Positions 26,880-35,112 are shown, counted from the stretch's first letter. The stretch: 35,112 bases of DNA from Lysobacterales bacterium (GCA_027067055.1 JAMOMK010000082.1:1-35112); one strand, 5' to 3'. Notes: a model not told the origin generated them from the sequence alone. Numbers and translations are program-made.

Positions 26880-27674
26880 ATGAAAAACTACCTTCACTTA
26901 CTCGAACACCTTTTAGAATCAGGAACAGTCAAAACCGACCGCACTGGAACAGGAACAAAAAGCATCTTTGGACACCAAATGCGTTTTGATTTATCTAAAG
27001 GCTTCCCTCTCATAACCACAAAAAAATGTCACCTAAAATCAATCATCCACGAACTATTATGGTTTATTGCTGGTGACACTAATATAAAGTACCTCAATGA
27101 TAATGGTGTAAGAATTTGGAATGAATGGGCAGATGAAAATGGTGATTTAGGCCCTGTTTACGGGCATCAATGGCGTTCATGGCCTACAGCCAATGGCAAA
27201 TCCATTGATCAAATCCAAAATATTGTTAATCAAATTAAAAACACACCCGATTCACGCCGAATAATCGTCAGTGCTTGGAATATCGGTGAGGTTGAAAACA
27301 TGGCATTACCGCCTTGTCATTGCTTATTCCAGTTTTATGTAGCTGACAACAAACTTTCTTGTCAACTCTACCAACGCAGTGCAGATGTATTTCTCGGTGT
27401 TCCATTCAATATTGCATCTTATGCCCTATTTACCATGATGATGGCACAAGTCTGTGATTTAGAACTCGGTGATTTCGTACATACATTTGGTGATACTCAC
27501 CTGTATTCAAACCACCTAGAACAAGCTGAATTGCAAATTACGCGAGAACCCTACGAGTTGCCACAAATGAAAATCAATCCAGATATAAAAAGTATATTTG
27601 ACTTCAGTATTGGTGATTTTGAATTAATCAACTACCAAGCTCATCCACACATTAAAGCAAAGGTTGCTGTGTAA
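26880..27674 (+). CDS. thyA: Thymidylate synthase ThyA
   Basis: 264 residues, the E. coli length. RTGTGT (21-26) is the phosphate-binding loop; Cys146 in LPPCHCLFQ is the catalytic nucleophile; [18 protein letters not shown] binds dUMP and folate. It makes dTMP from dUMP with methylenetetrahydrofolate, yielding dihydrofolate. The stop codon is followed directly by the folA ATG, so the two enzymes of the cycle are cotranscribed. No clear Shine-Dalgarno sequence precedes the start. Confidence 0.98.
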   Translation: MKNYLHLLEHLLESGTVKTDRTGTGTKSIFGHQMRFDLSKGFPLITTKKCHLKSIIHELLWFIAGDTNIKYLNDNGVRIWNEWADENGDLGPVYGHQWRSWPTANGKSIDQIQNIVNQIKNTPDSRRIIVSAWNIGEVENMALPPCHCLFQFYVADNKLSCQLYQRSADVFLGVPFNIASYALFTMMMAQVCDLELGDFVHTFGDTHLYSNHLEQAELQITREPYELPQMKINPDIKSIFDFSIGDFELINYQAHPHIKAKVAV

Positions 27675-28160
27675 ATGATAAAAAAGAAACTCACTTTCAT
27701 CTTAGCCATGGATGAAAACAATTTGATTGGAAGCAACAATGATTTGCCTTGGCGATTACCAGCTGATTTAAAATACTTTAAAGAAAAAACTCTTAATAAA
27801 ACCATTTTAATGGGGCGTAAAACCTGTGAGTCCTTGCCTTTTGTTTTACCAAAAAGAAGAAATGTAGTTTTGACAAGAAACATCAACTTCTCAAGACAAG
27901 ATTTTGAAACTATTCATAAACTTGAAAGCATTAATGACTTAGATGATGAAACAATGGTTATCGGTGGCGCAATGATTTACAGAATTTTAATGCCGCACGC
28001 CAACAAACTTTTTATCACCAAAGTCCACCACCAATTTAAAGGGGATACCCATTTTGAATGGAATACAAAGGACTGGAAATTAACTGACAGAATTGACAAT
28101 CAAGCCGATGAAAACAACAAATACGATTATAGCTTTTTAACTTATGTGCTTAACAATTAA
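27675..28160 (+). CDS. folA: Dihydrofolate reductase
   Basis: 161 residues. AMDENNLIG (11-19) and LPWRLPADLKYFK carry the substrate loop, with Asp31 as the likely catalytic acid. MGRKTCESLP and VIGGAMIYRILMP are the NADPH-binding motifs. It regenerates tetrahydrofolate from the dihydrofolate made by ThyA. It begins immediately after the thyA stop codon. Confidence 0.96.
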   Translation: MIKKKLTFILAMDENNLIGSNNDLPWRLPADLKYFKEKTLNKTILMGRKTCESLPFVLPKRRNVVLTRNINFSRQDFETIHKLESINDLDDETMVIGGAMIYRILMPHANKLFITKVHHQFKGDTHFEWNTKDWKLTDRIDNQADENNKYDYSFLTYVLNN

Positions 28161-28443
28161 TTAGAGATGAACCGTATACATTTTTTAAAGCTGGATAAAT
28201 GTAGAATGTCACACGAGTCAATATTAACTCTGCGGCATAATACTGTAATTTAGGCTGAATTTAAAAGACTGTTATTTCACATTAGCAAATTTGGCAAATC
28301 AGATAAATCATTTTAGTGAAAAGGCAAAAAATTAACTGAGAAATTAATTCTCATATATTCTATAATATCACACTAGAAAAGTAACATTAAAATACAATTT
28401 AATAATACCATTTTTTACTAACAAATTCCTGGAGAATATAAGA
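28161..28443 (+). promoter_or_regulatory. Intergenic region with the pdh promoter
   Basis: 283 bp without a gene. A perfect TATAAT (28361-28366) lies 78 bp before pdhA. A dyad TGAGAA-N5-TTCTCA (28337-28353) covers the -35 position, as an operator would. The -35 box itself is poor. I see no terminator for folA and no RNA gene in the rest. Confidence 0.45.
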
Positions 28444-29523
28444 GTGACAACAGTAGCATCTTTTAGTGTTGAATACATTCAATACTTATCACCAAATGGG
28501 ACACTGACAGGAGAGACTATTCCTCCTATCGCAAAGGATTTTGAAACCATCAAATCATTATATAAAACCATGGTCATGACACGCGTTTTTGATGCCAAAG
28601 CCATATCCTTACAACGCACTGGTAAATTAGGAACCTATGCTTCATCTTTAGGTCACGAAGCCGTTCATGTTGGCATTGGCTCTGCCATGAAATATGAAGA
28701 TGTCTTCGCTCCAGCTTATCGTGAATACGGCGTGCAATTTATCCGTGGAGTCAAAATGTCCGAAGTTTTACTCTATTGGGGTGGTGATGAACGTGGCAGC
28801 AACTTTTCTGGTCCTCCTCATGATTTTGCCTGGTGTGTTCCAATAGCCACACAAAACACTCATGCAGCGGGAGCCGCTCTTTCATTTAAGCTTCGTAAGC
28901 AACCACGGTGTACTGTATCGGTTATTGGTGATGGCGGTAGCTCTAAAGGAGATTTCTTAGAGGCTATTAATGCAGCCAGCGCCTTTAAATTGCCGATGGT
29001 ATTTGTCATTATCAACAATGGTTGGGCAATTTCTGTGCCTCGCGAGAAACAATCCAGTGGCGAAACTTTAGCGCAAAAAGGTATCGCAGGTGGCTTACCA
29101 AGTCTTCAGGTGGATGGCAATGATTTATTAGCTGTACACCATGAGGTTAAAAAAGCTTTAGAACGAGCTCGAAATGGTGAGGGTGCTACTGTAATAGAAG
29201 CCATTACCTACCGACTTGGTGATCATACCACAGCTGATGATGCCAGTCGTTACCGTCCAGATGAAGAAGTGGAGAATGCGAAACGTTTTGAGCCAGTTTT
29301 ACGTTTAAGACAATACCTAATGGACAATAATCAATGGAGTGTTCAACAAGAAAACAAATTAATGGAAGATTGTGCTATTAAAGTCGAAGCTGCTGTCAAA
29401 GAATACCAAAGTGCTTCAAAACTTCCAGTATCAGACATGTTTGATTATATGTTTGCTGAATTACCCCATGATTTACAAGAACAACGTGCTTTTGCACTCG
29501 CATTAGAAGAGGAGAATTCATAA
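28444..29523 (+). CDS. pdhA: Pyruvate dehydrogenase E1 component, alpha subunit
   Basis: 359 residues from a GTG start, with GGAG about 9 bases upstream. The thiamine diphosphate motif runs from GDG (162-164) to NN (191-192), with KGDFLEAIN between. SSLGHEAVHVG and RYRPDEE are family marks. E1-alpha with E1-beta decarboxylates the 2-oxo acid and reduces the lipoyl group of E2. Pyruvate is the most likely substrate by overall likeness, but branched-chain 2-oxo acids cannot be excluded from the sequence. It is translationally linked to pdhB (TAATG overlap). Confidence 0.9.
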   Translation: MTTVASFSVEYIQYLSPNGTLTGETIPPIAKDFETIKSLYKTMVMTRVFDAKAISLQRTGKLGTYASSLGHEAVHVGIGSAMKYEDVFAPAYREYGVQFIRGVKMSEVLLYWGGDERGSNFSGPPHDFAWCVPIATQNTHAAGAALSFKLRKQPRCTVSVIGDGGSSKGDFLEAINAASAFKLPMVFVIINNGWAISVPREKQSSGETLAQKGIAGGLPSLQVDGNDLLAVHHEVKKALERARNGEGATVIEAITYRLGDHTTADDASRYRPDEEVENAKRFEPVLRLRQYLMDNNQWSVQQENKLMEDCAIKVEAAVKEYQSASKLPVSDMFDYMFAELPHDLQEQRAFALALEEENS

Positions 29524-30503
29524 TGGCCAATATAGCAATGGTAGAAGCCGTTTCCTTAGCTTTATCTCATGAACTAGAACACGACAAAGATGTTGTTATT
29601 TTAGGAGAAGATGTCGGTATCAATGGTGGTGTGTTTAGAGCCACTTCAGGACTCGCACAAAAATTTGGTGAAAATCGCGTTATTGATACACCTCTTGCTG
29701 AGGCAATGATTGCTGGCATGACTGTCGGCTTAGCAACCCAAGGAATGAAACCTGTCGCCGAAGCACAGTTTTTAGGTTTCATCTTTCCAATGTTTGAACA
29801 AATTGTATGTCATGCTGCACGTATGCGTAATCGTACTCGAGGCCGTTTAACCTGTCCATTAGTCATCCGCGCACCTTTTGGTGGTGGTATTCATGCCCCT
29901 GAACACCATTCTGAGAGCATTGAATCCATGTTTGCTCACACACCTGGTATCCGTGTGGTTATACCATCGTCTCCTTCTCGCGCTTATGGTTTATTACTTG
30001 CCGCTATTCGCGATCCAGATCCAGTTTTATTTTTAGAGCCTAAACGCATTTATCGTTTGGTCAAAGAAGAAGTTGTTAATGATGGTGAAGAACTCCCCTT
30101 AGACATGTGCTTTGAATTACGCGAAGGTAACGATATTACCTTAGTGACTTGGGGTTCAATGGTTAAAGAAACACTTGAAGCTGCCGATGCACTTGCCAAA
30201 CAAGACATTTCTGCTGAAGTTATTGATGTCGCAACTGTCAGTCCAATTGACCATGATACTATTGCAGAATCTGTCAAAAAGACTGGACGCTGTGTTATTA
30301 TTCAAGAAGCGCCAAAACATTGCAGTGTCGGCTCAGAAATTGCAGCAACACTGGCAGAAAACAGTTTATATTCTCTTATGGCTCCTGTAAAACGCGTTGC
30401 GGGTTACGATGTAATTATGCCATTATTTAAATTAGAAAAGAAATATATGCCAACGGTAGGTCGAATACTTAAGGCAGTAAACGAAGTGATGGAGGTATCA
30501 TGA
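29523..30503 (+). CDS. pdhB: Pyruvate dehydrogenase E1 component, beta subunit
   Basis: 326 residues. It has the transketolase pyrimidine-binding region (GEDVGINGGVFRATSGL, TPLAEAMIAGMTVGLA), RAPFGGGIHAPEHHSES, and a C-terminal transketolase domain (TWGSMVKETLEAA, QEAPKHCSVGSEI). It forms the E1 heterotetramer with PdhA. The start overlaps the pdhA stop codon by one base and the end overlaps pdhC by four (ATGA). Confidence 0.93.
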   Translation: MANIAMVEAVSLALSHELEHDKDVVILGEDVGINGGVFRATSGLAQKFGENRVIDTPLAEAMIAGMTVGLATQGMKPVAEAQFLGFIFPMFEQIVCHAARMRNRTRGRLTCPLVIRAPFGGGIHAPEHHSESIESMFAHTPGIRVVIPSSPSRAYGLLLAAIRDPDPVLFLEPKRIYRLVKEEVVNDGEELPLDMCFELREGNDITLVTWGSMVKETLEAADALAKQDISAEVIDVATVSPIDHDTIAESVKKTGRCVIIQEAPKHCSVGSEIAATLAENSLYSLMAPVKRVAGYDVIMPLFKLEKKYMPTVGRILKAVNEVMEVS

Positions 30504-31864
30504 AATTATTTAAATTACCGGATTTAGGCGAAGGTTTACCCGATGCAGAAATAGTCGAATGGCATGTCAAAGAAGGTGATGTTGTTAAAGAAGACCAACC
30601 CATGGTCTCAATGGAAACAGCCAAAGCCGTTGTCGATGTTCCCTGCCCTTACTCAGGAACTATTACAAAGTTACATGGACAACCCGGTGATGTAATAGAT
30701 ACAGGTGCAGTATTAGTTGAATTTGATGGTGAAACTCAAGCGGCACAAGCTACGGCAGTATCAAATGATTCTCCAATACAATTACAAAACGACATAGAAG
30801 ACTTGATTGACGAATTAGACAACAACCTACCATTAAATGAGATGCCTGAGCAACACTACCCACCATCAAAAGCAGAACTTGCCAATGAAGATGACAGTGG
30901 TACTGTCGTTGGCGAAATGGAATCAAGCAATAGAGTTGTCAGTGACATTTCTAGCATTGGAAATATAAAAATTGCTCCAGCTGTTAAAGCATTAGCTAAA
31001 AAACTTAAAGTTAATTTGAATGATGTCATTGCCACAGGTGTTGGCGGTGTCATTCGCCCAAGTGATATAAAACTAACCCATCAGATGCAATCACAGTCAC
31101 CACAGACGGCAGCAACTAAAGAAATTCATCCTCCAATTCCAGAACCGCAACAAGCTCAGGTAGTACAACCTAGTGTTGTGGTACATAAACCCAAAGCACC
31201 CGATCCAGTTGCCACTAAAACGGTTACGGACCAATGGCAGCAAGTTAAAGGCACTCGTCGTGCTATGGCACGAATCATGGCTGATGCCCATGCTAAGATT
31301 GTACCGACAACCTTAATGGATGATGCTGACATTCACAAATGGCAAGTTGGTGAAGACATTACCGCTCGATTAATTCGTTCATTAGTCAAAGGTGTTGAGG
31401 CAGAACCCGCTCTAAATGCATGGTTTGATGGAGATAAACTGGCAAAACGCAATATATCACACGTTGATGTAGGTATTGCTGTTGACACCCCTGATGGCTT
31501 ATTCGTACCAACGATGCGTAATTGTGACCAACGGGATGCAGTACAAGTACGCCAAGGCATGAATAAAATTAAAGAACAAATCAAGACGCGTAGTATACCG
31601 CCAGAAGACATGAAAGATTTTACAATCATGTTATCAAATTTTGGAATATTTGCAGGACGTTATGCGACTCCTGTTATCACACCGCCATGTGTAGCAATTA
31701 TGGCAGCGGGAAAACTACTTAATGAAGTCGTTCCCGTTCTTGGTGGATTTGAAGTGCACCGTATGATTCCTTTATCTCTGACTTTTGATCACCGTGCTGT
31801 CACAGGTGGAGAAGCCGCTCGATTTTTAGCAGCTGTAATAAAAGACTTGAATAAAAGTAGATGA
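30500..31864 (+). CDS. pdhC: Dihydrolipoamide acetyltransferase E2 (single lipoyl domain)
   Basis: 454 residues. One lipoyl domain (about 1-78) has Lys42 in METAKA as the lipoylation site. A long Glu/Asp/Pro/Gln-rich linker follows, then a peripheral-subunit-binding domain (IKIAPAVKALAKKLKV, about 155-190) and a second Pro/Gln-rich linker. The catalytic domain spans about 245-454. Its active-site motif is FDHRAVTGG: His431 is kept, but the usual Asp four residues later is Thr435. The complex passes the acyl group to CoA. No E3 gene follows. Confidence 0.92.
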   Translation: MKLFKLPDLGEGLPDAEIVEWHVKEGDVVKEDQPMVSMETAKAVVDVPCPYSGTITKLHGQPGDVIDTGAVLVEFDGETQAAQATAVSNDSPIQLQNDIEDLIDELDNNLPLNEMPEQHYPPSKAELANEDDSGTVVGEMESSNRVVSDISSIGNIKIAPAVKALAKKLKVNLNDVIATGVGGVIRPSDIKLTHQMQSQSPQTAATKEIHPPIPEPQQAQVVQPSVVVHKPKAPDPVATKTVTDQWQQVKGTRRAMARIMADAHAKIVPTTLMDDADIHKWQVGEDITARLIRSLVKGVEAEPALNAWFDGDKLAKRNISHVDVGIAVDTPDGLFVPTMRNCDQRDAVQVRQGMNKIKEQIKTRSIPPEDMKDFTIMLSNFGIFAGRYATPVITPPCVAIMAAGKLLNEVVPVLGGFEVHRMIPLSLTFDHRAVTGGEAARFLAAVIKDLNKSR

Positions 31865-31876
31865 CCCATAAATAGA

Positions 31877-31902
31877 TGTGTGTTGAATAACTTCAACACA
31901 CA
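31877..31902 (+). other. Perfect 11-bp hairpin between pdhC and slyD
   Basis: TGTGTGTTGAA and TTCAACACACA enclose the loop TAAC. It begins 13 bp after the pdhC stop codon. No T run follows, so it may be a weak terminator, a stabilising 3' end or a processing site. Confidence 0.65.
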
Positions 31903-31931
31903 GCTAACTTATAAATAGAGAAAAAAAACCA

Positions 31932-32414
31932 ATGAAAATTCAAAACAATCACGTCGTAAGCGTAAAATATGTTTTAACAGACAACGACAACAACATCATC
32001 GACAAATCTGAAGATGGTAAATTTAGCTTTTTAATTGGAAAAGGCAATATCATTCCTGGATTAGAAAATGCATTAATTGACAAGGCGCAAGGCGATGTTT
32101 TTGACGTACAAATCGAACCAAAAGACGCTTATGGTGAATACAATAAAGCCTTAATTCATAAAGTACCCCGCACACAATTTCCACCCGATATGGACATTGA
32201 AGCTGGTATGCAGTTCCAAGGTCAAACACCCGAAGGTCAAATGACTGTAGTTAAGGTAAAGGAAGTGGCGGGTAATGATGTTATGGTTGACAACAATCAT
32301 CCTCTAGCTGGAGTTCAATTAAATTTTGCCGTTGAAGTCACAGGCGTTCGTGAAGCTTCTAAAACTGAACTAGAACACGGGCACGTTCATGATGGAAATG
32401 AACACCACGGTTAA
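31932..32414 (+). CDS. slyD: FKBP-type peptidyl-prolyl isomerase, SlyD-like
   Basis: 160 residues. The FKBP domain is split by an insert-in-flap domain, as in SlyD: the first part carries GKGNIIPGLENALI, the insert runs from about 70 to 120 (HKVPRTQFPPD, then MTVVKVKE), and DNNHPLAGVQLNF returns to FKBP. The C-terminal tail is His-rich (HGHVHDGNEHHG), shorter than in E. coli SlyD but suited to binding nickel or similar metals. The protein is cytosolic (no signal peptide) and folds proteins. The lspA-ispH block lacks its usual fkpB; this is a different FKBP type and not a moved copy, as far as I can tell. Confidence 0.92.
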   Translation: MKIQNNHVVSVKYVLTDNDNNIIDKSEDGKFSFLIGKGNIIPGLENALIDKAQGDVFDVQIEPKDAYGEYNKALIHKVPRTQFPPDMDIEAGMQFQGQTPEGQMTVVKVKEVAGNDVMVDNNHPLAGVQLNFAVEVTGVREASKTELEHGHVHDGNEHHG

Positions 32415-32735
32415 CTTAACAACTATAAATGGGTGAAAGTCTCTCTCCATAGAATCGACTAAGTAGCCTTATATGATGACAAGGGCTACAATTACGATGC
32501 CAATGGCTGCTTATAAAAGGCGTAAAATTATAGTAAACATAAAGACCTTTGCATAATTTTAGGGCATTAAGAAAAATAATGGGAGAATATAAACCAAAGT
32601 AAAAACGAGCCAAACAGCCTACTATTTGCAGGTTTTTTTAATGCACTGTGGAGTTTTTTGTAACTTTTTTACTCGTTCCACGAGTTATTCAAGGGTCTAA
32701 GGTATAATTTAGAAACTTAACCGGGGTTTGCGAAG
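32415..32735 (+). other. 321-bp intergenic region with possible IS debris, weak terminator and promoter
   Basis: No convincing gene. AGACCTTTGCATAA (near 32546) followed by an AT-rich run resembles ends of some IS5-family elements; a weak inference. AGCCT (32616-32620) and AGGTT (32630-32634) followed by seven T form a weak terminator. A perfect dyad ACTCGT-TCC-ACGAGT (32671-32685) precedes a perfect -10 TATAAT (32703-32708). Confidence 0.4.
32703..32708 (+). promoter_or_regulatory. -10 element of the beta-helix gene promoter
   Basis: A perfect TATAAT 27 bp before the ATG at 32736. The -35 position is occupied by the dyad ACTCGT-TCC-ACGAGT (32671-32685) and has no consensus box, so control by a protein bound there is possible. 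Confidence 0.5.
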
Positions 32736-34415
32736 ATGTCTATCAAAATACTATTTGGCTTGTTTCTTCTATTTTTTGCAATCATTACACCAGCCCAAAC
32801 AACAACCGAAACACTACAAACCTATTCAACAATAAAATCTATTGGCATAGAGTGGAATATTGCTGGCGACACCAATCATAATGCTCAATGCCTGGTTCAA
32901 TATCGCGTTAATGGCACTAGCACTTGGCTGGATGCACAACCGCTTTTTAGAGTGGATTTTCAAAGCTATGATATGCTTGCAGGAAGTATTTTATTTCTCA
33001 ATGAAAATACGGAGTACCAAATTAAACTAGAATTTTCTGACCTAGATGGTGGCAACGAAACTAGAATAGAAACAATTTCTACAAAACCCGTGCCAATATT
33101 ACCTACTAATGGTAACACTTATCATGTAATTACTGGTACAGGTGGAGGAGATGGTTCGCAAGCAAACCCGTTTCAAGGCATAACTACAGCACAAAATATC
33201 GCACAGGCTGGGGATGTTTTTTTATTACACGCAGGAGACTATGGCACCAATGGTCAAGTGCTGTTTGCACAAGCAGGAGAAGAGAATAATCATATAGTTT
33301 GGAAATCCGCAGGAGATGGAGATGTGATTTTTAATCAGGTACGCATAGAGGCAGATTATATTTGGTTAGAAGAGCTAAACTTTATTTATGCAGATGGTAA
33401 TGATTACGGGCTTAGAACTTCCAATGCACCATTGGGAGTGGTAATTACAAAAAACAACTTTAACAATTGTCACTACTGTATTTACTTAAATAATGGTGGC
33501 GAAAATTGGTATATCACCGACAATATTATTATTGGAGATAATGACCCCAATGATGGCTCCAATTTTTCAGGAGAAGGAATAGAATTGGCACGAACCTCAG
33601 GGCATACTGTTGCTTACAATAAAATTTCATGGGTTGCGGATGGTATTTCGTACCCACGCAATAATGTTGATATTTATGGCAATGATATATTTGCCACATC
33701 TGATGATGGCATTGAAGCTGACTATGGCCACAACAATATTCGTATTTGGGGCAATCGTATTTCAAACCCAAACAACAACGGCATATCTTTTCAACCAATG
33801 AATGGTGCTCCGTGGTATGTTTTATACAACCAAGTAGCAGCACCTGGCGAAGGTGTGTTAAAACTAAGAGACAGAACCGATAGAGTGCTATTGGCACACA
33901 ACACATTGGTTGCTTGGAGCGGACCAATTGGCTCAGGTTCTGGTCTTATGCAAAGTTTTCAGTCGCACAATAATTTATGGATTTCTATGCAAGATAGGTA
34001 TATTTGGGAAACAAATGGCGGAAATATACACTGGCGAACAAATTGGAGCCATGATGGCTATGACTGGGGAAATTACCCGTTTGCTTTTAAATGGCAAGGA
34101 GCTAGACTTGCAACAATTTTAGATTTTCAGAACTTTACAGGGCAAGGCGTGAACTCTATCCAAATAGATAAAAATACTTGTTTTGAGACTTTCAATATCC
34201 CCAATCCTCCACCAGCTATGATTGAATTTCAACACATGACCTTAAACGCCAGCTGTAACGCTGTTGATGCGGGTATGTCATTAGCGAATATAAATGATGA
34301 ATTTTCAGGCTCTGCTGCAGATTTAGGTGCGTATGAACTTAATCAACAATTACCTCAATATGGCCCAAGAACAGCAACCAAATTAGACTTACTTTTCGCA
34401 AATTCTTTTGAATAA
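32736..34415 (+). CDS. Secreted right-handed parallel beta-helix protein with FN3-like domain
   Basis: 559 residues. Residues 1-20 are a signal peptide (ending TPAQ). Residues about 28-115 look like a fibronectin type III domain. Next comes GDGSQANPFQGITTAQNIAQ-type entry (as motifs: GSQANPFQ and AGDVFLLHAGDY) into a parallel beta-helix of about 300 residues, rich in Asn and Gly with repeats of the type NNI-I-GN. Near the end, VDAGMSLANIND and AADLGAYE are common closing motifs of such secreted proteins. The last residues are LLFANSFE, a possible sorting tail. The fold suggests polysaccharide binding or cleavage, but no catalytic residues can be named. It stands alone, beside an IS element. 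Confidence 0.85.
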   Translation: MSIKILFGLFLLFFAIITPAQTTTETLQTYSTIKSIGIEWNIAGDTNHNAQCLVQYRVNGTSTWLDAQPLFRVDFQSYDMLAGSILFLNENTEYQIKLEFSDLDGGNETRIETISTKPVPILPTNGNTYHVITGTGGGDGSQANPFQGITTAQNIAQAGDVFLLHAGDYGTNGQVLFAQAGEENNHIVWKSAGDGDVIFNQVRIEADYIWLEELNFIYADGNDYGLRTSNAPLGVVITKNNFNNCHYCIYLNNGGENWYITDNIIIGDNDPNDGSNFSGEGIELARTSGHTVAYNKISWVADGISYPRNNVDIYGNDIFATSDDGIEADYGHNNIRIWGNRISNPNNNGISFQPMNGAPWYVLYNQVAAPGEGVLKLRDRTDRVLLAHNTLVAWSGPIGSGSGLMQSFQSHNNLWISMQDRYIWETNGGNIHWRTNWSHDGYDWGNYPFAFKWQGARLATILDFQNFTGQGVNSIQIDKNTCFETFNIPNPPPAMIEFQHMTLNASCNAVDAGMSLANINDEFSGSAADLGAYELNQQLPQYGPRTATKLDLLFANSFE

Positions 34416-34573
34416 TAAAAAGCTTTTAGGCGATACTCAAAATTGGTGGACTGGGGCAGGTTTATCAATGAATAATTTTTTTAGATATGAGATTGTGGTA
34501 CTTTTATTTCCGTGATTTTTGTACTTTAGATTGTATTAGAAGTTTTCAAGGTCAATTTGAGTTTATGTATTAA

Positions 34574-35112
34574 CCTAATCCCGATATAGAAAAGTCAAAA
34601 CAAGCTAGAAGCCTTGGTGTATAATGGTTTTACGACAAATCAAATACCACCCAAAGGGTGAAACCAAGGCTTATGAACATATTACCACACAACCTATCAA
34701 CAACGCATGAACTTTTAACATCCAGAGGCGGATTGCTTGCAATCGCCACCTTAATGCAGAAACTAAAACTTACAAACCTAATCGACAAACATTTTGCATT
34801 GCCTAAAAGTAACCGAGGTTTCAAGCCATCAGTATTTATCAACTCATTGGTACTAATGCAACACGAAGGCGGCATACGTTTAGATGATTTGAAGTACATT
34901 AAAAACGATAAAGGCATAACAAAATTACTGGGTTTGAAAAATATCCCAACGCCAGGTACTGTTGGTGACTGGTTACGCACAATGAGAGTCTCTGGAGTCA
35001 ATGCAACATCATTAATCAATAGAGAATTATGTCGTATTGCACTCAAAGAAACCAAAGGTATCACCCTAGATATAGATGCATCGGAAATCATAAGCAATAA
35101 AAAAGAAGCTAA
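34574..35112 (+). mobile_element. IS1380-family insertion sequence, left part
   Basis: The transposase gene identifies the family. The left end is probably at 34574 (CCTAATCCC) or 34580 (CCCGATATAG); which one cannot be told without the right inverted repeat, which is beyond the window. The region 34416-34573 between the beta-helix gene and the element shows no gene. Confidence 0.7.
34673..35112 (+). CDS. IS1380-family transposase, N-terminal part (cut by window edge)
   Basis: 146 residues are visible from the ATG at 34673; the gene continues past the window end. The N-terminal half has LTSRGGLLAIATLMQKL, HEGGIRLDDLKYI, LLGLKNIPTPGTVGDWLR and TLDIDASEI. The Asp of LDIDAS is the first of the DDE catalytic triad. 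This layout fits IS1380 transposases. An opposite-strand open frame over 34630-35097 is only its shadow. Whether the element is intact cannot be judged. Confidence 0.88.
   Translation, partial: MNILPHNLSTTHELLTSRGGLLAIATLMQKLKLTNLIDKHFALPKSNRGFKPSVFINSLVLMQHEGGIRLDDLKYIKNDKGITKLLGLKNIPTPGTVGDWLRTMRVSGVNATSLINRELCRIALKETKGITLDIDASEIISNKKEA

Noticed and set aside
32416-32613. 65-residue minus-strand open frame in the slyD/beta-helix gap
   Set aside because: No ribosome site and no recognisable family; at most IS debris.
33529-33927. 132-residue Cys/His-rich minus-strand open frame
   Set aside because: Shadow of the repeats in the beta-helix gene; the richness comes from Asn/Gly codons read backwards.
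34630-35097. 155-residue minus-strand open frame
   Set aside because: It is the shadow of the plus-strand IS1380 transposase, whose frame has the conserved motifs.

Overview
The window looks like chromosomal DNA of an AT-rich gammaproteobacterium, probably aquatic or marine. Three conserved gene neighbourhoods support this: murJ-ribF-ileS-lspA-ispH followed by the type IV minor pilin operon, fur/bamE/rnfH/ratA/smpB, and thyA-folA. The last secreted protein has a short C-terminal tail (LLFANSFE) of a kind I associate with Marinicella and Lysobacterales-like bacteria. That placement is an inference, not a measurement. I see no tRNA, rRNA or CRISPR array.

Layout. Positions 1-7345 (minus strand) are a copper/silver export operon, read right to left: a Met/His/Cys-rich secreted protein of CopL type, CusC, CusB, CusA, a secreted NTF2-like protein with a His-rich tail, and the start of a P1B copper ATPase cut by the window edge. 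Positions 7384-8785 (minus) hold fur, queD and a lipoprotein lytic transglycosylase. Positions 8877-10501 hold bamE (plus), rnfH and ratA (minus), and smpB (plus). Positions 10537-17923 (minus) are the minor pilin operon fimT-pilV-pilW-pilX-pilY1-(pilY2 position)-pilE. Positions 18031-24785 (minus) are murJ-ribF-ileS-lspA-ispH, tightly overlapping. From 24995 the plus strand carries rpsT (UUG start, strong promoter, clear terminator), a degenerate HD-GYP protein, thyA-folA, a pdhA-pdhB-pdhC pyruvate dehydrogenase operon and a SlyD-type FKBP. The right end (about 32415-35112) looks accessory: a 321-bp gap with possible insertion-sequence debris, a secreted beta-helix protein, and the left part of an IS1380-family element that runs off the window.

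How the genes work together. The copper genes form one export route: periplasmic metal-binding proteins, the tripartite CusCBA pump across both membranes, and a P-type ATPase for the cytoplasm. Fur next door is a cysteine-free version. The minor pilins and PilY1 prime type IV pilus assembly. The murJ-ispH block serves cell wall, flavin, tRNA charging, lipoprotein and isoprenoid functions. The PDH genes lack an E3 gene here, so dihydrolipoamide dehydrogenase must be encoded elsewhere.

Most of the window is ordinary. The points worth a second look are proteins whose key residues have changed while the family is clear: a CusF-like domain in CusB that has lost all four copper ligands, an HD-GYP protein with AD in place of HD, a PDH E2 with Thr in place of the catalytic Asp, and a Cys-free Fur. 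Several perfect inverted repeats placed on promoters are also notable. I did not find a convincing wholly new multi-gene system.
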